Below the pieces are notes generated by a model, which was not told the DNA's origin, did no database searches, and was given only the letters and a program-made list of their open reading frames with translations. Positions 47,549 through 56,225 of a stretch of DNA of 64,000 bases are shown here, one piece after another. The position numbers and the translations under genes were made by a program. The stretch lies in the NCBI RefSeq assembly GCF_000261365.1, contig NZ_AJVC01000003.1:620001-684000 (forward strand), read 5' to 3'. The number at the start of each line of letters is the position of its first letter. The stretch's first letter is position 1. The stretch comes from Herbaspirillum sp. GW103. Its GTDB lineage: Bacteria; Pseudomonadota; Gammaproteobacteria; Burkholderiales; Burkholderiaceae_D.

Positions 47549-48571
47549 TCAGGCGCTGTCGCGTTCCAGGATGCAATAGCCGAGGTCGCAGACGGGCTGC
47601 GGGACTGGCTGGCCGTCGAAGCGGGTGAGCAGCATCTCGGCCGCCGTCAGGCCAATCTGGTGCGCACTGATCTGCACCGTGGTGAGCGCGGGCAGGACTT
47701 CGGTTGCGATCTCCAGATTGGCAAAACCGGCCAGCGCCATGCGCTGCGGTACCGCGATGCCGCGTCGCGCGCATTCCAGCGCGGCGCCGGCGGCCATGAC
47801 GTCGTTGCTGAAGAAAGCGGCCTCGATGTCAGGTTGCAAGGCCAGGAGGCGACCGAGGGTTTCGCGCCCGGCCTGCAGGAAGCTGCCCATCGGCACCACC
47901 AGGTGCACCGGCTCGGGCGTGCCCTGCGCCAGCAGGGCAGCACGCATGCCGGCAAAACGCGCCAGGCCGCGGGGATCGTCGCCGCCCACGAAGGCCATGC
48001 GGCGATAGCCCTTGCGGACCAGATACTCGCCCATGGCCTGCCCGGCGGCGTGGTTGTCAAAGCCCACCAGCATGTCGATGGGCTGCGTGCTCCAGTCCCA
48101 GGTTTCCACCACCGGAATGCCGGCCGCCTTGAGGCGCTGGCGCGTGCGCAGCGAATGCTGCACGCCGGTCAGCACCACGCCATCGACGCGGCGGCCGATG
48201 AAGGCTTCCACCAGGCCGGTTTCCGCTTCTTCCGAATAATTGGTCTGTCCCAGCAGCAACTGGTAGCCCTGCAGGCTCAGTTGCTCGGACAGGCCGCGCA
48301 CGGTCTCGGCAAAGATCGAATGGCTGATGGTCGGCACGATGGCCGCCACGATGCGCGTGCGGCGCGAGGCCAGCCCGCCGGCCAGCATGTTGGGAATGTA
48401 GCCCATGCTGCTGATGAAGGCTTCGACCCGTTCGCGCGTAGCGGGGGAGACCTTTTCAGGCGTATTGATGACCCGCGAAACCGTGATGTGCGACACCCCG
48501 GCGGCGCGCGCCACGTCTTCCTTGGTGATGGCGCGAACGGGCGCGGCGGCGGGGGCAGTTTTGCGGATCAT
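47549..48571 (-). CDS. LacI-family transcriptional regulator (GntR-like)
   Basis: 340 residues from ATG 48571. The N-terminal helix-turn-helix (about 17-36, EDVARAAGVSHITVSRVINTP) is followed by the hinge (YIPNMLAGGLASRRT) and a sugar-binding-like effector domain (IVAAIVPTISHSIFAETVRGLSE, GRRVDGVVLTG, FVGGDDPRGLARFAGM, FSNDVMAAGAALECARRGI). The hinge and effector sequence resemble gluconate repressors of the GntR/IdnR group. No sugar catabolic or transport operon is adjacent, so it acts at a distance or its target has been lost. Confidence 0.92.
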   Translation of the reverse strand: MIRKTAPAAAPVRAITKEDVARAAGVSHITVSRVINTPEKVSPATRERVEAFISSMGYIPNMLAGGLASRRTRIVAAIVPTISHSIFAETVRGLSEQLSLQGYQLLLGQTNYSEEAETGLVEAFIGRRVDGVVLTGVQHSLRTRQRLKAAGIPVVETWDWSTQPIDMLVGFDNHAAGQAMGEYLVRKGYRRMAFVGGDDPRGLARFAGMRAALLAQGTPEPVHLVVPMGSFLQAGRETLGRLLALQPDIEAAFFSNDVMAAGAALECARRGIAVPQRMALAGFANLEIATEVLPALTTVQISAHQIGLTAAEMLLTRFDGQPVPQPVCDLGYCILERDSA

Positions 48572-48670
48572 TGGAGCGCGAGATGAGAAATTGTCGCCAG
48601 CATAACAGCAGCTTGCCCCGATCGGACTGCGGACATCCACAAGCCCGCTTGCGCCGACTCGGCCACCGGG

Positions 48671-49096
48671 TCAGTCGCGGTCGTTGAAGGCCGAGATGTA
48701 CGAGACCTGGAACACGCCTGACAGCGACTGCAATTCATCGCGGTGCAACTGCGCCAGGCGATGCAGGTATTGCTCGCCCAGCGCGGTCAGGCGCACCTGA
48801 ACCAGGCGCTTGTCGCGGTCGTCCGGGGTGCGCGTGACCAGTCCGGCTTTCACGCAGCGCGTTACCAGCGCCACCACGCCATGATGCTGGGCCTGCAGGC
48901 GCTCGGCCAGTTCGCTGATGCTGGCCCAGTCGCGTCCGGGATAACCCTTGATGTGCAGCAGCAACAGGTATTGCAGCGGCGTGAGCCCTTCGCTTTGGGC
49001 GGCATCTTCCGAAAAGCGCAGGAAACGGCGCAATTGGTAGCGAAATTCCGACAAGGCCTCGAAATCATCCTTTTGCAGGCGGGGCGCGGCGCTCAT
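48671..49096 (-). CDS. MarR-family transcriptional regulator
   Basis: 141 residues with the MarR winged-helix layout: FRYQLRRFLRFSEDAAQSEGLTPLQYLLLLHIKG, recognition helix region ISELAERLQAQHHGVVALVTRCVKAGLVTR, and wing TPDDRDKRLVQVRLT. It is divergent from the HPP-CBS gene over 137 bp. That gap contains an AT-rich symmetrical stretch, ATATCATCTTGTGATGTAAT (49149-49168), with ATCA-N5-TGAT arms, a plausible operator. The ligand is unknown, phenolic compounds being common for the family. Confidence 0.9.
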   Translation of the reverse strand: MSAAPRLQKDDFEALSEFRYQLRRFLRFSEDAAQSEGLTPLQYLLLLHIKGYPGRDWASISELAERLQAQHHGVVALVTRCVKAGLVTRTPDDRDKRLVQVRLTALGEQYLHRLAQLHRDELQSLSGVFQVSYISAFNDRD

Positions 49097-49233
49097 CGGA
49101 ACAAGCCTGGGCAGTGAGGGGAAACGGAGAGCGGTAAGCAGGACATATATATCATCTTGTGATGTAATTGCGGTGTTGGTGCGGGCGCTGTCACGCCACG
49201 CGCCGTGTTGAGAACCGTCGTCACGGAACGGAT

Positions 49234-50448
49234 ATGCCCGATTCTATCTTGCTGTGGTTGAAAAGTTTTATTCCTGCCAAGTCCAATGTCGATCGCTTCG
49301 AGCGCATGCGTGCGTGTGCCGGCAGTCTGTTCGGCATTCTGCTGGTCGGCCTGATCAGCTATGCGCTGCTGCCGCACGAAGCACACACCATCTGGCTGAT
49401 CGCGCCGATGGGGGCGTCGGCGGTGCTGCTCTTTGCGGTCCCCTCCAGTCCTCTGGCGCAGCCCTGGTCGATCATGGGCGGCAACCTGTGGGCGGCGCTC
49501 ATCGGCGTGACCTGCGCGAAGCTGGTGCAGGAACCGGCCTTGGCGGCGGCGCTGGCCATTGCCTTGGCCATCGGCGGCATGTTCGTGCTGCGCTGCATCC
49601 ACCCGCCCAGCGGGGCGGTCGCCTTGACCGCGGTGCTGGGCGGGCCGGTAGTGCATGACATGGGCTATGCCTTCGTGCTTTCGCCGGTGCTGCTCAATTC
49701 GGCGCTGCTGCTGGCTGCGGCCCTGTTCTACAACAATGCCAGCGGGCGCCGCTATCCGCATGCCCAGCACAGCGCTGCACCCCATCCGCACCAGACGCGG
49801 GATGAATTGCCGATGACACGGCTGGGGTTCTCGCCTGACGATCTGGACGAGGTATTGAAGAATTTCAATCAGGTGCTCGACATTGGCCGCGACGACCTGG
49901 AAGAGATCTTCCTGCAAACCGAGATGCGGGTCTATCACCGCCGCTTCGGTCAGACCCTGTGTGCGGCCGTGATGTCGCGCGACGTGGTGGCGGTGGAGTT
50001 CGCCACCGGTCTGGACGAGGCCTGGCGCCTGTTGCAGCAGCACCGACTGCGCGCCTTGCCCGTACTCGATCGCGGCCGGCATGTGATCGGCATCGTCAGT
50101 CGTACCGACTTCCTCGACCATGCCGGTGTGGAAGTGCACACCGGGCTGGCGGCGCAATTGCGCCGCTTGTTGCACCGGGTGCCGTTCTCCCATTCGGACA
50201 AGCCTGAAGTCGTGGGTCAGATCATGAGTCGCCCGGTCATCACCGCCCGGGTCGATACGCCCTTGCTGGAGCTGGTGCCGCGCATGGCCGATGGGCTGCA
50301 TCAGATTCCGGTCGTGCAGGCCGACGGCAAGCTGGCCGGCATGCTGACCCAGTCGGACATGATCGCCGCGCTCTACGAGAAAAACCTGGATGCCGCGCGT
50401 GCCGTACCGTCATCTGGCGTACTGGGCAGCCTGCGCAGCGCCGCCTGA
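49234..50448 (+). CDS. HPP-family membrane protein with two CBS domains
   Basis: 404 residues from ATG 49234 (GGAACGG upstream). The N-terminal HPP domain has four membrane helices within about 25-165 and the family signature IHPPSGAVALTAVLGG; IAPMGASAVLLFAVPSSPLAQPW is the other conserved block. The C-terminal half is a CBS pair (about 250-390: VMSRDVVAVEFATGLDEAWRLLQQHRLRALPVLD and IMSRPVITARVDTPLLELVPRMADGLHQIPVV). HPP proteins have been linked to nitrite transport in plants and cyanobacteria; CBS domains suggest adenylate-sensing regulation. Transport role inferred. Confidence 0.88.
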   Translation: MPDSILLWLKSFIPAKSNVDRFERMRACAGSLFGILLVGLISYALLPHEAHTIWLIAPMGASAVLLFAVPSSPLAQPWSIMGGNLWAALIGVTCAKLVQEPALAAALAIALAIGGMFVLRCIHPPSGAVALTAVLGGPVVHDMGYAFVLSPVLLNSALLLAAALFYNNASGRRYPHAQHSAAPHPHQTRDELPMTRLGFSPDDLDEVLKNFNQVLDIGRDDLEEIFLQTEMRVYHRRFGQTLCAAVMSRDVVAVEFATGLDEAWRLLQQHRLRALPVLDRGRHVIGIVSRTDFLDHAGVEVHTGLAAQLRRLLHRVPFSHSDKPEVVGQIMSRPVITARVDTPLLELVPRMADGLHQIPVVQADGKLAGMLTQSDMIAALYEKNLDAARAVPSSGVLGSLRSAA

Positions 50449-50520
50449 TCGGCTTGACAGGCGGGCAGGGCAGGCGGAAGGTGGCATTCTGTGCAAGAGA
50501 ATTCATTCCGGGAGGCTGTG

Positions 50521-50646
50521 ATGAGAACGAATGCGCTGATTTTGCTGGTATCCGCTCTGCTGTTGCTGCAAGCCTGTGACCGCAAGGGCGGTAATCCGCC
50601 CAGGCCGGTGACCTCTGCTGCGCAAGGTGTCTGGTTCGCAGCGTGA
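50521..50646 (+). CDS. Small 41-residue lipoprotein
   Basis: ATG 50521 with GGAGG at 50511-50515, five bases upstream, and a TGA at 50644. The peptide starts MRTNALILLVSALLLLQAC: a lipoprotein signal peptide with lipobox LLQAC and lipidated Cys19. The mature part is only 23 residues (CDRKGGNPPRPVTSAAQGVW, then FAA). Such tiny lipoproteins are often entericidin- or LptM-like, but the mature sequence is not one I recognise. The gene is 72 bp downstream of the HPP-CBS gene on the same strand. Confidence 0.65.
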   Translation: MRTNALILLVSALLLLQACDRKGGNPPRPVTSAAQGVWFAA

Positions 50647-50771
50647 AGGGGCGAAGGGGCGCAGGGGTGGTGCCGTTGTGGCACAGTTCGGCGGTGAGAT
50701 ATGAGGGGCGTGAATATCTGCTATTGCCACAATAAAGCAGACTCCGTCGGGGTGCATCGCTATAGTTGCAC

Positions 50772-50841
50772 CTGTCTCCTCCAATCTCCTCCTTAAGAAA
50801 TTGGATTCAAGCCCGCACCTCATGGTCGCGGGCTTTTTTTT
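50772..50841 (+). ncRNA. Candidate small RNA with two CUCCUCC-type motifs
   Basis: Downstream of -10-like TATAGT (50761-50766; no good -35), a transcript starting near 50772 would be about 70 nt: TCTCCTCCAATCTCCTCC single-stranded (50775-50792), a short linker, then terminator stem AAGCCCGC/GCGGGCTT (50809-50835) ending in a T-run. Exposed C/U-rich anti-Shine-Dalgarno loops before an intrinsic terminator are typical of Hfq-type sRNAs in several proteobacteria. No such RNA has been verified here. Confidence 0.4.
50809..50841 (+). terminator. Rho-independent terminator in the 50.6-51.0 kb gap
   Basis: AAGCCCGC, 11-base loop, GCGGGCTT, then seven Ts. No annotated gene ends just upstream, so it belongs to a small RNA or an mRNA trailer or leader. 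Confidence 0.8.
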
Positions 50842-51030
50842 GTCTTTTGATTCGGGCGTGGAGCTCAAGGAGGGGGGGGCGGCTTTGCCTATCCCTTCGA
50901 TCAGCAGGGGGAGGCCGTCACCGGTTCTTGGTAAGATGGGGGACTCGCAGCCTTTGCAAGTGAAGGTTTTTTCCGGATACCGGGCAATTCGCTTGTCCCA
51001 TGCTTCATCTTCCCTATTCAGATTCGCTCA

Positions 51031-51249
51031 ATGTCTTCCAGCTCTCTTTCGCCGTCCGCCGTCTCATCCGCGCCCGAGCGCCCCGACACGCCTTGCGTGG
51101 CCGTGTGCTCCACCACCTTCGACGATGTCTGCCGCGGCTGCGGCCGTACCGTCGATGAGGTGGCGCAATGGGTGTTCATGGACAAGGAGCAGCGCGAAGT
51201 GGTCTGGCAGCGCATCCTGGCCGAAGGTTACCCGCGCCGCAATTACTGA
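51031..51249 (+). CDS. DUF1289 protein with four conserved cysteines
   Basis: 72 residues. After a Ser/Pro-rich start, the DUF1289 core reads TPCVAVCSTTFDDVCRGCGRT: Cys22-x3-Cys26-x7-Cys34-x2-Cys37, a likely metal or Fe-S site, followed by EVAQWVFMDKEQREVVWQRI. Function of the family is unknown; in some bacteria it is fused to or next to other redox genes. Convergent with maf, stop codons 7 bp apart. Confidence 0.82.
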   Translation: MSSSSLSPSAVSSAPERPDTPCVAVCSTTFDDVCRGCGRTVDEVAQWVFMDKEQREVVWQRILAEGYPRRNY

Positions 51250-51256
51250 GCTGCAA

Positions 51257-51895
51257 TCACTGAGCCGCGTCAGCGGCGCCGAAGAAGCTCACGCCGGCCC
51301 GTCGCAGCATGCTGGTCAGGGTGATCAAGGGCAGCCCGGTGAGGGCGGTGGGATCGTCGCTGCGGATGCTCTCCAGAATGGCAATGCCCAAGCCTTCGTT
51401 CTTGGCGCTGCCGGCACAGTCGTAGGGTTGCTCGATCTTCAGATAGGCATCCAGCTCGGTGTCATCCAGATCGCGGAAGCGTACCAGCGTCTGCACATTA
51501 ACTACTTGCGCCGCCGCAGCAGCATCACGCTGGCGGCTATCCCACAGGCACAGCGCCGTGTGAAAAATGACTTCGCGCCCGCGCATCAGTTGTAATTGTT
51601 TTAAGGCATTGGCGTGGTTGCCGGGCTTGCCGATTTGCAGGCCGTCCAGCGTGGCGACCTGGTCCGAGCCGATCACCAGGGCCGGGCCGACGCGCGCAGC
51701 AATGGCGGCGGCCTTGTCGCGTGCCAGGCGCAGGGCGGTGGCTTCGGGTGTTTCGCCAGGTTGCGGGGTTTCGTCGATGTCCGGTGCCATGCTCTCGAAG
51801 GGCAGGCCGAGGCGGCTCAGCAGTTCTTTGCGATAGACCGAACTGGAGCCGAGGATGAGCCGTAGTGGCGAGAGGTTGGTGTGATTTTGCGACAT
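51257..51895 (-). CDS. Maf-like nucleoside triphosphate pyrophosphatase (YceF group)
   Basis: 212 residues from ATG 51895; the long upstream open frame covers the divergent yceD promoter. The Maf fold signature LILGSSSVYRKELLSRLG is at the N-terminus, followed by DIDETP, IGSDQVATLDG, GKPGNHANALKQL and IEQPYDCAGSAKNEGLGI. Position beside yceD-rpmF-plsX and the CAGSAK motif point to the YceF subgroup (m7GTP pyrophosphatase) rather than the dTTP/UTP Maf. It probably cleans 7-methyl-GTP from the nucleotide pool. Confidence 0.93.
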   Translation of the reverse strand: MSQNHTNLSPLRLILGSSSVYRKELLSRLGLPFESMAPDIDETPQPGETPEATALRLARDKAAAIAARVGPALVIGSDQVATLDGLQIGKPGNHANALKQLQLMRGREVIFHTALCLWDSRQRDAAAAAQVVNVQTLVRFRDLDDTELDAYLKIEQPYDCAGSAKNEGLGIAILESIRSDDPTALTGLPLITLTSMLRRAGVSFFGAADAAQ

Positions 51896-52027
51896 ATCGG
51901 CAGCAGTGAGTGTGATGTTGTTGGCAAGTAAAACCCGGATTTTGGCCGAAAAACCTCGCCCAAGCGGCTTTATTGCCTCCCGAGGCGGATTTTTTTGCGC
52001 GTCGAACGCAGGTGGCGCGCTAAGGCT

Positions 52028-52057
52028 TTGACTGGTAAGGAAATTTTCTGTTATGAT
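52028..52057 (+). promoter_or_regulatory. Sigma-70 promoter of the yceD-rpmF operon
   Basis: TTGACT, 18-base spacer, TATGAT (52052-52057). The predicted start near 52064 excludes the upstream ATG at 52053 and supports ATG 52086 for yceD. Confidence 0.75.
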
Positions 52058-52085
52058 CGCAGGTTTTCCGGATTCTGCTTTGGCT

Positions 52086-52583
52086 ATGAATGCATTTGTT
52101 ATCGACGCGTTCGAATTCTGCAGGCTGAAACAGCAGGCGCAGGGTGAGATTCCGGTTGCTGAATTAGGTCGTCTGGCGCAAGAGACGGTTGACCGTTCCG
52201 GCACGATTCACTGGGCTCTGTCCGGCGATATCGACAAGCTGGGGCATGCTCAACTCAGTCTGGCAGTGTCGGGTGCAGTTAATCTGATCTGTCAGCGTTG
52301 CCTGACGGCATTGAATTTCGAGATTGATTCGAAGTCGCTGCTGGTATTGGCAAAAGATGAGGCGCAAGCCGACACCATCGAAGAACTGCTGGACGATGAC
52401 GAGATCGATGTCATCGTCGGATCAGCCGCCTTCGACGTGAACTACCTGATCGAAGACGAAGCGTTGCTGGCCTTGCCGGTGGCGCCCAAGCATGACGTCT
52501 GTCCTGATGGTAGCGTGGCGGCCGAGGCCAAAGGTGCTGAACGGGCTTCCCCGTTTGAGGTACTGAAGAAGTTAAAGCAGTAA
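52086..52583 (+). CDS. yceD: YceD/DUF177 protein (23S rRNA accumulation)
   Basis: 165 residues from ATG 52086, since the promoter -10 covers the upstream in-frame ATG. The DUF177 signature is present: GAVNLICQRCLTALNFEID (cysteines near 78 and 81) and the acidic C-terminal block DEIDVIVGSAAFDVNYLIEDEALLALPVAPKHD. YceD homologues precede rpmF almost universally; they are needed for normal 23S rRNA levels in plants and E. coli. Operon with rpmF (114 bp downstream). Confidence 0.9.
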   Translation: MNAFVIDAFEFCRLKQQAQGEIPVAELGRLAQETVDRSGTIHWALSGDIDKLGHAQLSLAVSGAVNLICQRCLTALNFEIDSKSLLVLAKDEAQADTIEELLDDDEIDVIVGSAAFDVNYLIEDEALLALPVAPKHDVCPDGSVAAEAKGAERASPFEVLKKLKQ

Positions 52584-52697
52584 CAAGTATTGTTGGGGAA
52601 TGTCTGGCAAAGGCCGGGCAGCGGCACAGCGGGTTTACCTAAAACGGGAATCCTATGTGTTAAAATTTTCAATCTTAAGTAAGGTTTAGGAGTAATC

Positions 52698-52880
52698 ATG
52701 GCCGTTCAACAGAACAAAAAGACCCCGTCCAAGCGCGGTATGCACCGTGCACACGACTTTCTGACTGCACCCCCGCTGGCTGTGGAGCCGACGACTGGTG
52801 AAACCCACCTGCGTCACCACATCAGCCCCAACGGTTTCTACCGTGGTCGCAAGGTGCTGAAGACCAAGAACGACGAGTAA
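52698..52880 (+). CDS. rpmF: 50S ribosomal protein L32
   Basis: 60 residues. Typical bacterial L32: [20 protein letters not shown] at the start, then [26 protein letters not shown]; the zinc-binding cysteines found in some L32 proteins are absent, so this is the Cys-minus form. Strong ribosome site (TAGGAG). It lies between yceD and plsX as in most proteobacteria and is followed by a large hairpin terminator. Confidence 0.97.
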   Translation: MAVQQNKKTPSKRGMHRAHDFLTAPPLAVEPTTGETHLRHHISPNGFYRGRKVLKTKNDE

Positions 52881-52910
52881 TCTCATTCATTGAGCTTGCT
52901 GTTTTTGGAG

Positions 52911-52965
52911 AAAAGCGGCGCAATGAGCTTCTGTTTCAGGAGGTTCATTTTGCGCCGCTTTTTTA
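52911..52965 (+). terminator. Terminator hairpin between rpmF and plsX
   Basis: AAAGCGGCGCAAaaTGA-type arm at 52911-52926 pairs with TTGCGCCGCTTTTTT (ending 52965): about 12 GC-rich pairs and a T-run. It likely reduces read-through into plsX. Confidence 0.8.
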
Positions 52966-53043
52966 TGTCCGCGGCATCTGTCAGCGGACCCGCCTGCCTG
53001 CTTGCGTGAAGCTTCATCTGGCGCGCTGACCTAGTGTGCGATT

Positions 53044-53071
53044 TTGAAGGCTCTCCAATCTGCCTCATAAT
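53044..53071 (+). promoter_or_regulatory. Sigma-70 promoter of plsX
   Basis: TTGAAG, 16-base spacer, CATAAT (5 of 6 to the -10 consensus), 29 bases before the plsX ATG. With the upstream terminator, it gives the fab genes separate control from rpmF. Confidence 0.65.
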
Positions 53072-53100
53072 GTGGGCTGGCAAGGCTCAGAATCAAATCG

Positions 53101-54198
53101 ATGACCATCAAAATTTCAATCGACTGCATGGGTGGCGATCATGGCCCGTCAGTCACGCTCCCGGCCGCTGCCTCCTTCCTCAAGCGCCAACCTGATGCAG
53201 AGCTGATCCTGGTCGGCCAGGAAGCCGTGCTGCAGCCGCTGCTGAAGAAATACAAGCTGGCCGGCGAAACCCGCATCCGCATTCACAACGCCACCGAAGT
53301 GGTGACCATGGACGACCCGATCGAGGTCGCCCTGCGCCGCAAGAAGGATTCTTCCCTGCGCGTGGCCGTGACCCTGGTCAAGGAAGGGCAGGCCCACGCC
53401 GCCGTCTCGGCCGGTAACACCGGCGCCCTCATGGCGGTCTCGCGCTACGTATTGAAAACCCTGCCGGGCGTGGACCGTCCGGCCATCTGCACCATCCTGC
53501 CCAACCAGAAGGATGGCCCCACCTATATGCTCGACCTCGGCGCCAACGTCGACTGCGAGCCACAGCATTTACATCAATTTGCACTCATGGGCTCGGCCCT
53601 GGTGGCGGTCATGGAAGGCAAGGCCAAGCCGACCGTGGGCCTGCTGAACGTGGGTGAGGAAGACATGAAGGGCAACGAGCTGGTCAAGGCGACCGCCGGC
53701 CTGCTGCGCGCCGATCATGAGAAGGGTATTCTCAACTTCTACGGCAACGTGGAAGGCAATGACATCTTCGAAGGCACGACCGATCTGGTGGTGTGCGATG
53801 GTTTCGTGGGCAACGTGACCCTGAAAGCCTCCGAAGGGCTGGGGCGCTTCGTCAAGCAGGTGCTCACCAGCGAGTTCAAGAAGGGCTTGATCAACAAGCT
53901 CGGCGCCCTGATCGCCTATGGCGCCATCAAGGCACTGTCGCGCCGCCTCAACCCTTCCCGCTACAATGGCGCCAGTTTGCTGGGCCTGAAGGGCCTGGTC
54001 TTCAAGAGCCACGGCGGGGCCGATGTCTATGCTTTCGAATGGGCCATCCGCCGCGCCTATGACGCGGCCAAGTATGATGTGCTCGCCCGTATTGCCGCCA
54101 GCATGGCGGAGCTGATGCCCCAGGAGCAGGGGCGCACGGCCGAGGCCGCTGCCAAGGCTTTCGAGCCGGCGCCGGTCTCCCTGGATCAACCGAACTAA
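53101..54198 (+). CDS. plsX: Phosphate acyltransferase PlsX
   Basis: 365 residues. PlsX converts acyl-ACP to acyl-phosphate, the donor for PlsY in phospholipid synthesis. The start [12 protein letters not shown] is the family signature; [73 protein letters not shown] and [21 protein letters not shown] follow. Peripheral inner-membrane protein. fabH starts 17 bp downstream. Confidence 0.97.
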   Translation: MTIKISIDCMGGDHGPSVTLPAAASFLKRQPDAELILVGQEAVLQPLLKKYKLAGETRIRIHNATEVVTMDDPIEVALRRKKDSSLRVAVTLVKEGQAHAAVSAGNTGALMAVSRYVLKTLPGVDRPAICTILPNQKDGPTYMLDLGANVDCEPQHLHQFALMGSALVAVMEGKAKPTVGLLNVGEEDMKGNELVKATAGLLRADHEKGILNFYGNVEGNDIFEGTTDLVVCDGFVGNVTLKASEGLGRFVKQVLTSEFKKGLINKLGALIAYGAIKALSRRLNPSRYNGASLLGLKGLVFKSHGGADVYAFEWAIRRAYDAAKYDVLARIAASMAELMPQEQGRTAEAAAKAFEPAPVSLDQPN

Positions 54199-54215
54199 CA
54201 GAGCAAGAAGACGGC

Positions 54216-55202
54216 ATGACCACTTACAGCAAAATCGTCGGCACCGGCAGCTACCTGCCGGCCAAGCGCGTCACCAACCATGAGCTGGCCGCGCAGCTGG
54301 CCGAGCAGGGCATCGAGACCTCGGACGAATGGATCGTCACGCGCAGCGGCATTTCCGCGCGCCACTATGCCGAACCGGACCAGCTCTCCAGCGACCTCGC
54401 CCTGCAGGCAGCGCAGCGCGCCCTGGAAGCGGCCGGCATGCAGCCCAATGACATCGACCTGATCATCATGGCCACCTCCACCCCGGATCACCTGGGTGGC
54501 TTCCCGAGCACCGCCTGTGTGGTCCAGCGCAAGCTGGGCATCACCAATGGCGCGCCGGCCATGGATGTGCAGGCCGTCTGCAGCGGTTTCGTCTACGCCA
54601 TGTCGGTGGCAGACAGCTTCATCAAATCGGGTGCGCACAAGAACGTTCTGGTCATTGGTGCCGAAGTGTTCTCGCGCATTCTGGATTTCAAGGATCGCAC
54701 CACCTGCGTGCTCTTCGGCGACGGCGCCGGCGCCATCGTCATGAGCGCCTCGCAGGAGCCAGGCGTGCTGGCGACCAAGCTGCACGCCGATGGCAGCCAT
54801 GGCCACATCCTGTGCGTGCCGGGCAGTGTCAACAACGGCGCCGTCGCTGGCAGCGCCTACCTGTACATGGACGGCCCGGCGGTCTTCAAGCTGGCCGTTT
54901 CCCTGCTGGACAAGGTGGCGCGCGAAGCGCTGGAAGCGGCCCGGATGCAATCCACCGAGGTCGACTGGCTGGTGCCGCACCAGGCCAATATCCGCATCAT
55001 GCAGGGCACGGCCAAAAAGATGGGCCTGCCGCTGGAAAAGATGGTGGTCACCGTGGCCGAACACGGCAATACCTCGGCGGCCTCGATTCCCTTGGCGCTG
55101 GACCAGGCGGTGCGCGATGGTCGCATCCAGCCGGGCCACACCGTCATGATGGAAGGCGTCGGCGGCGGCTTCACCTGGGGCGCCGTGCTGGTGCGCATGT
55201 AA
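54216..55202 (+). CDS. fabH: Beta-ketoacyl-ACP synthase III (FabH)
   Basis: 328 residues. FabH condenses acetyl-CoA with malonyl-ACP to start fatty acid synthesis. The catalytic triad is visible: Cys122 ([12 protein letters not shown]), His in [11 protein letters not shown] (about 254) and Asn in [14 protein letters not shown] (about 284). [14 protein letters not shown] closes the protein. Second gene of the plsX-fabH-fabD-fabG-acpP-fabF cluster. Confidence 0.97.
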   Translation: MTTYSKIVGTGSYLPAKRVTNHELAAQLAEQGIETSDEWIVTRSGISARHYAEPDQLSSDLALQAAQRALEAAGMQPNDIDLIIMATSTPDHLGGFPSTACVVQRKLGITNGAPAMDVQAVCSGFVYAMSVADSFIKSGAHKNVLVIGAEVFSRILDFKDRTTCVLFGDGAGAIVMSASQEPGVLATKLHADGSHGHILCVPGSVNNGAVAGSAYLYMDGPAVFKLAVSLLDKVAREALEAARMQSTEVDWLVPHQANIRIMQGTAKKMGLPLEKMVVTVAEHGNTSAASIPLALDQAVRDGRIQPGHTVMMEGVGGGFTWGAVLVRM

Positions 55203-55292
55203 AGCGGGCAGGGAGGGGCTGCTGATGTAGTCCTTTCGTTCACTGGCTTCATCGATTTCCTGCATTTTCATCCAATTTACCTACATCCAAGC

Positions 55293-56225
55293 ATGACAAC
55301 ATTTGCTTTCGTTTTCCCGGGCCAGGGTTCGCAGGCCATCGGGATGCTCAATGGCTTCGCCGACAATGAAGTCGTTCGCCAGACCGTCGCTGAAGCTTCC
55401 GACGCACTGCAATTCGACCTGGGCAAGCTCATCGCTGAAGGTCCCAAGGAAGACCTGGACCTGACTACCAACACCCAGCCCGTCATGCTGACGGCTGCCG
55501 TGGCCTTCTATCGCGCCTGGCTGGCCGCAGGCGGCAAGGCGCCGGCGCTGGTCGCCGGCCACAGCCTGGGCGAATACTCGGCGCTGGTCGCCGCTGGCGT
55601 GATCGCCTTCAAGGATGCGGTGCCGCTGGTGCGCTTCCGCGCGCAAGCCATGCAGGAAGCTGTGCCGGTCGGGCAGGGCGGCATGGCGGCCATTCTCGGC
55701 CTGTCCGATGAGGATGTGCGTGCGGCCTGCGCCGAAGCGGCGCAAGGTGAAGTGGTCGAGGCCGTCAATTTCAACGCCCCCGCACAAGTCGTGATTGCCG
55801 GCCACAAGGCTGCTGTCGGTCGTGCCTGCGACATCGCCAAGGCCAAGGGTGCCAAGCGCGCATTGCCGCTGCCGGTGTCGGCACCGTTCCACTCCTCGCT
55901 CTTGAAGCCCGCTTCGGATCGCCTGCAAGCCTATCTGGCCAACGTGGCGTTTTCCGCTCCGCAGATCCCGCTGATCAACAACGTCGACGTGGCCGTGGTC
56001 AATGATCCGGCTGCCATCAAGGATGCCCTGGTGCGCCAGGCGGCCGCGCCCGTGCGCTGGGTCGAGACGGTGCAGAAGATGGCCGCCGATGGTGTCACGC
56101 ACCTGATCGAATGCGGTCCGGGCAAGGTGTTGACCGGCCTGACCAAGCGCATCAATGGCGAACTGCTGGGCGAGGCCATCGTCGACCAGGAATCCCTGAA
56201 CAAAGTATTGGAGTTGCTGAAATGA
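55293..56225 (+). CDS. fabD: Malonyl-CoA:ACP transacylase (FabD)
   Basis: 310 residues. It loads malonyl groups onto ACP. Nucleophile Ser91 in GHSLGEYSAL, oxyanion FVFPGQGSQ at the N-terminus, Arg117-type FRAQAMQEAVP, catalytic His in PVSAPFHSSLL. Its stop overlaps the fabG start as ATGA (56222-56225), so translation is coupled. Confidence 0.97.
   Translation: MTTFAFVFPGQGSQAIGMLNGFADNEVVRQTVAEASDALQFDLGKLIAEGPKEDLDLTTNTQPVMLTAAVAFYRAWLAAGGKAPALVAGHSLGEYSALVAAGVIAFKDAVPLVRFRAQAMQEAVPVGQGGMAAILGLSDEDVRAACAEAAQGEVVEAVNFNAPAQVVIAGHKAAVGRACDIAKAKGAKRALPLPVSAPFHSSLLKPASDRLQAYLANVAFSAPQIPLINNVDVAVVNDPAAIKDALVRQAAAPVRWVETVQKMAADGVTHLIECGPGKVLTGLTKRINGELLGEAIVDQESLNKVLELLK

Larger units (their letters stand above)
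50647..51030. other. Intergenic region (384 bp) with a candidate small RNA
   Basis: No protein gene found. Between the tiny lipoprotein and the DUF1289 gene lie GA- and GGGGCG-rich sequence (50645-50690), a TATAGT element at 50761-50766, a CUCC-rich stretch and an intrinsic terminator (50809-50841). The 190 bases after the terminator are the probable leader of the DUF1289 gene. Confidence 0.5.
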
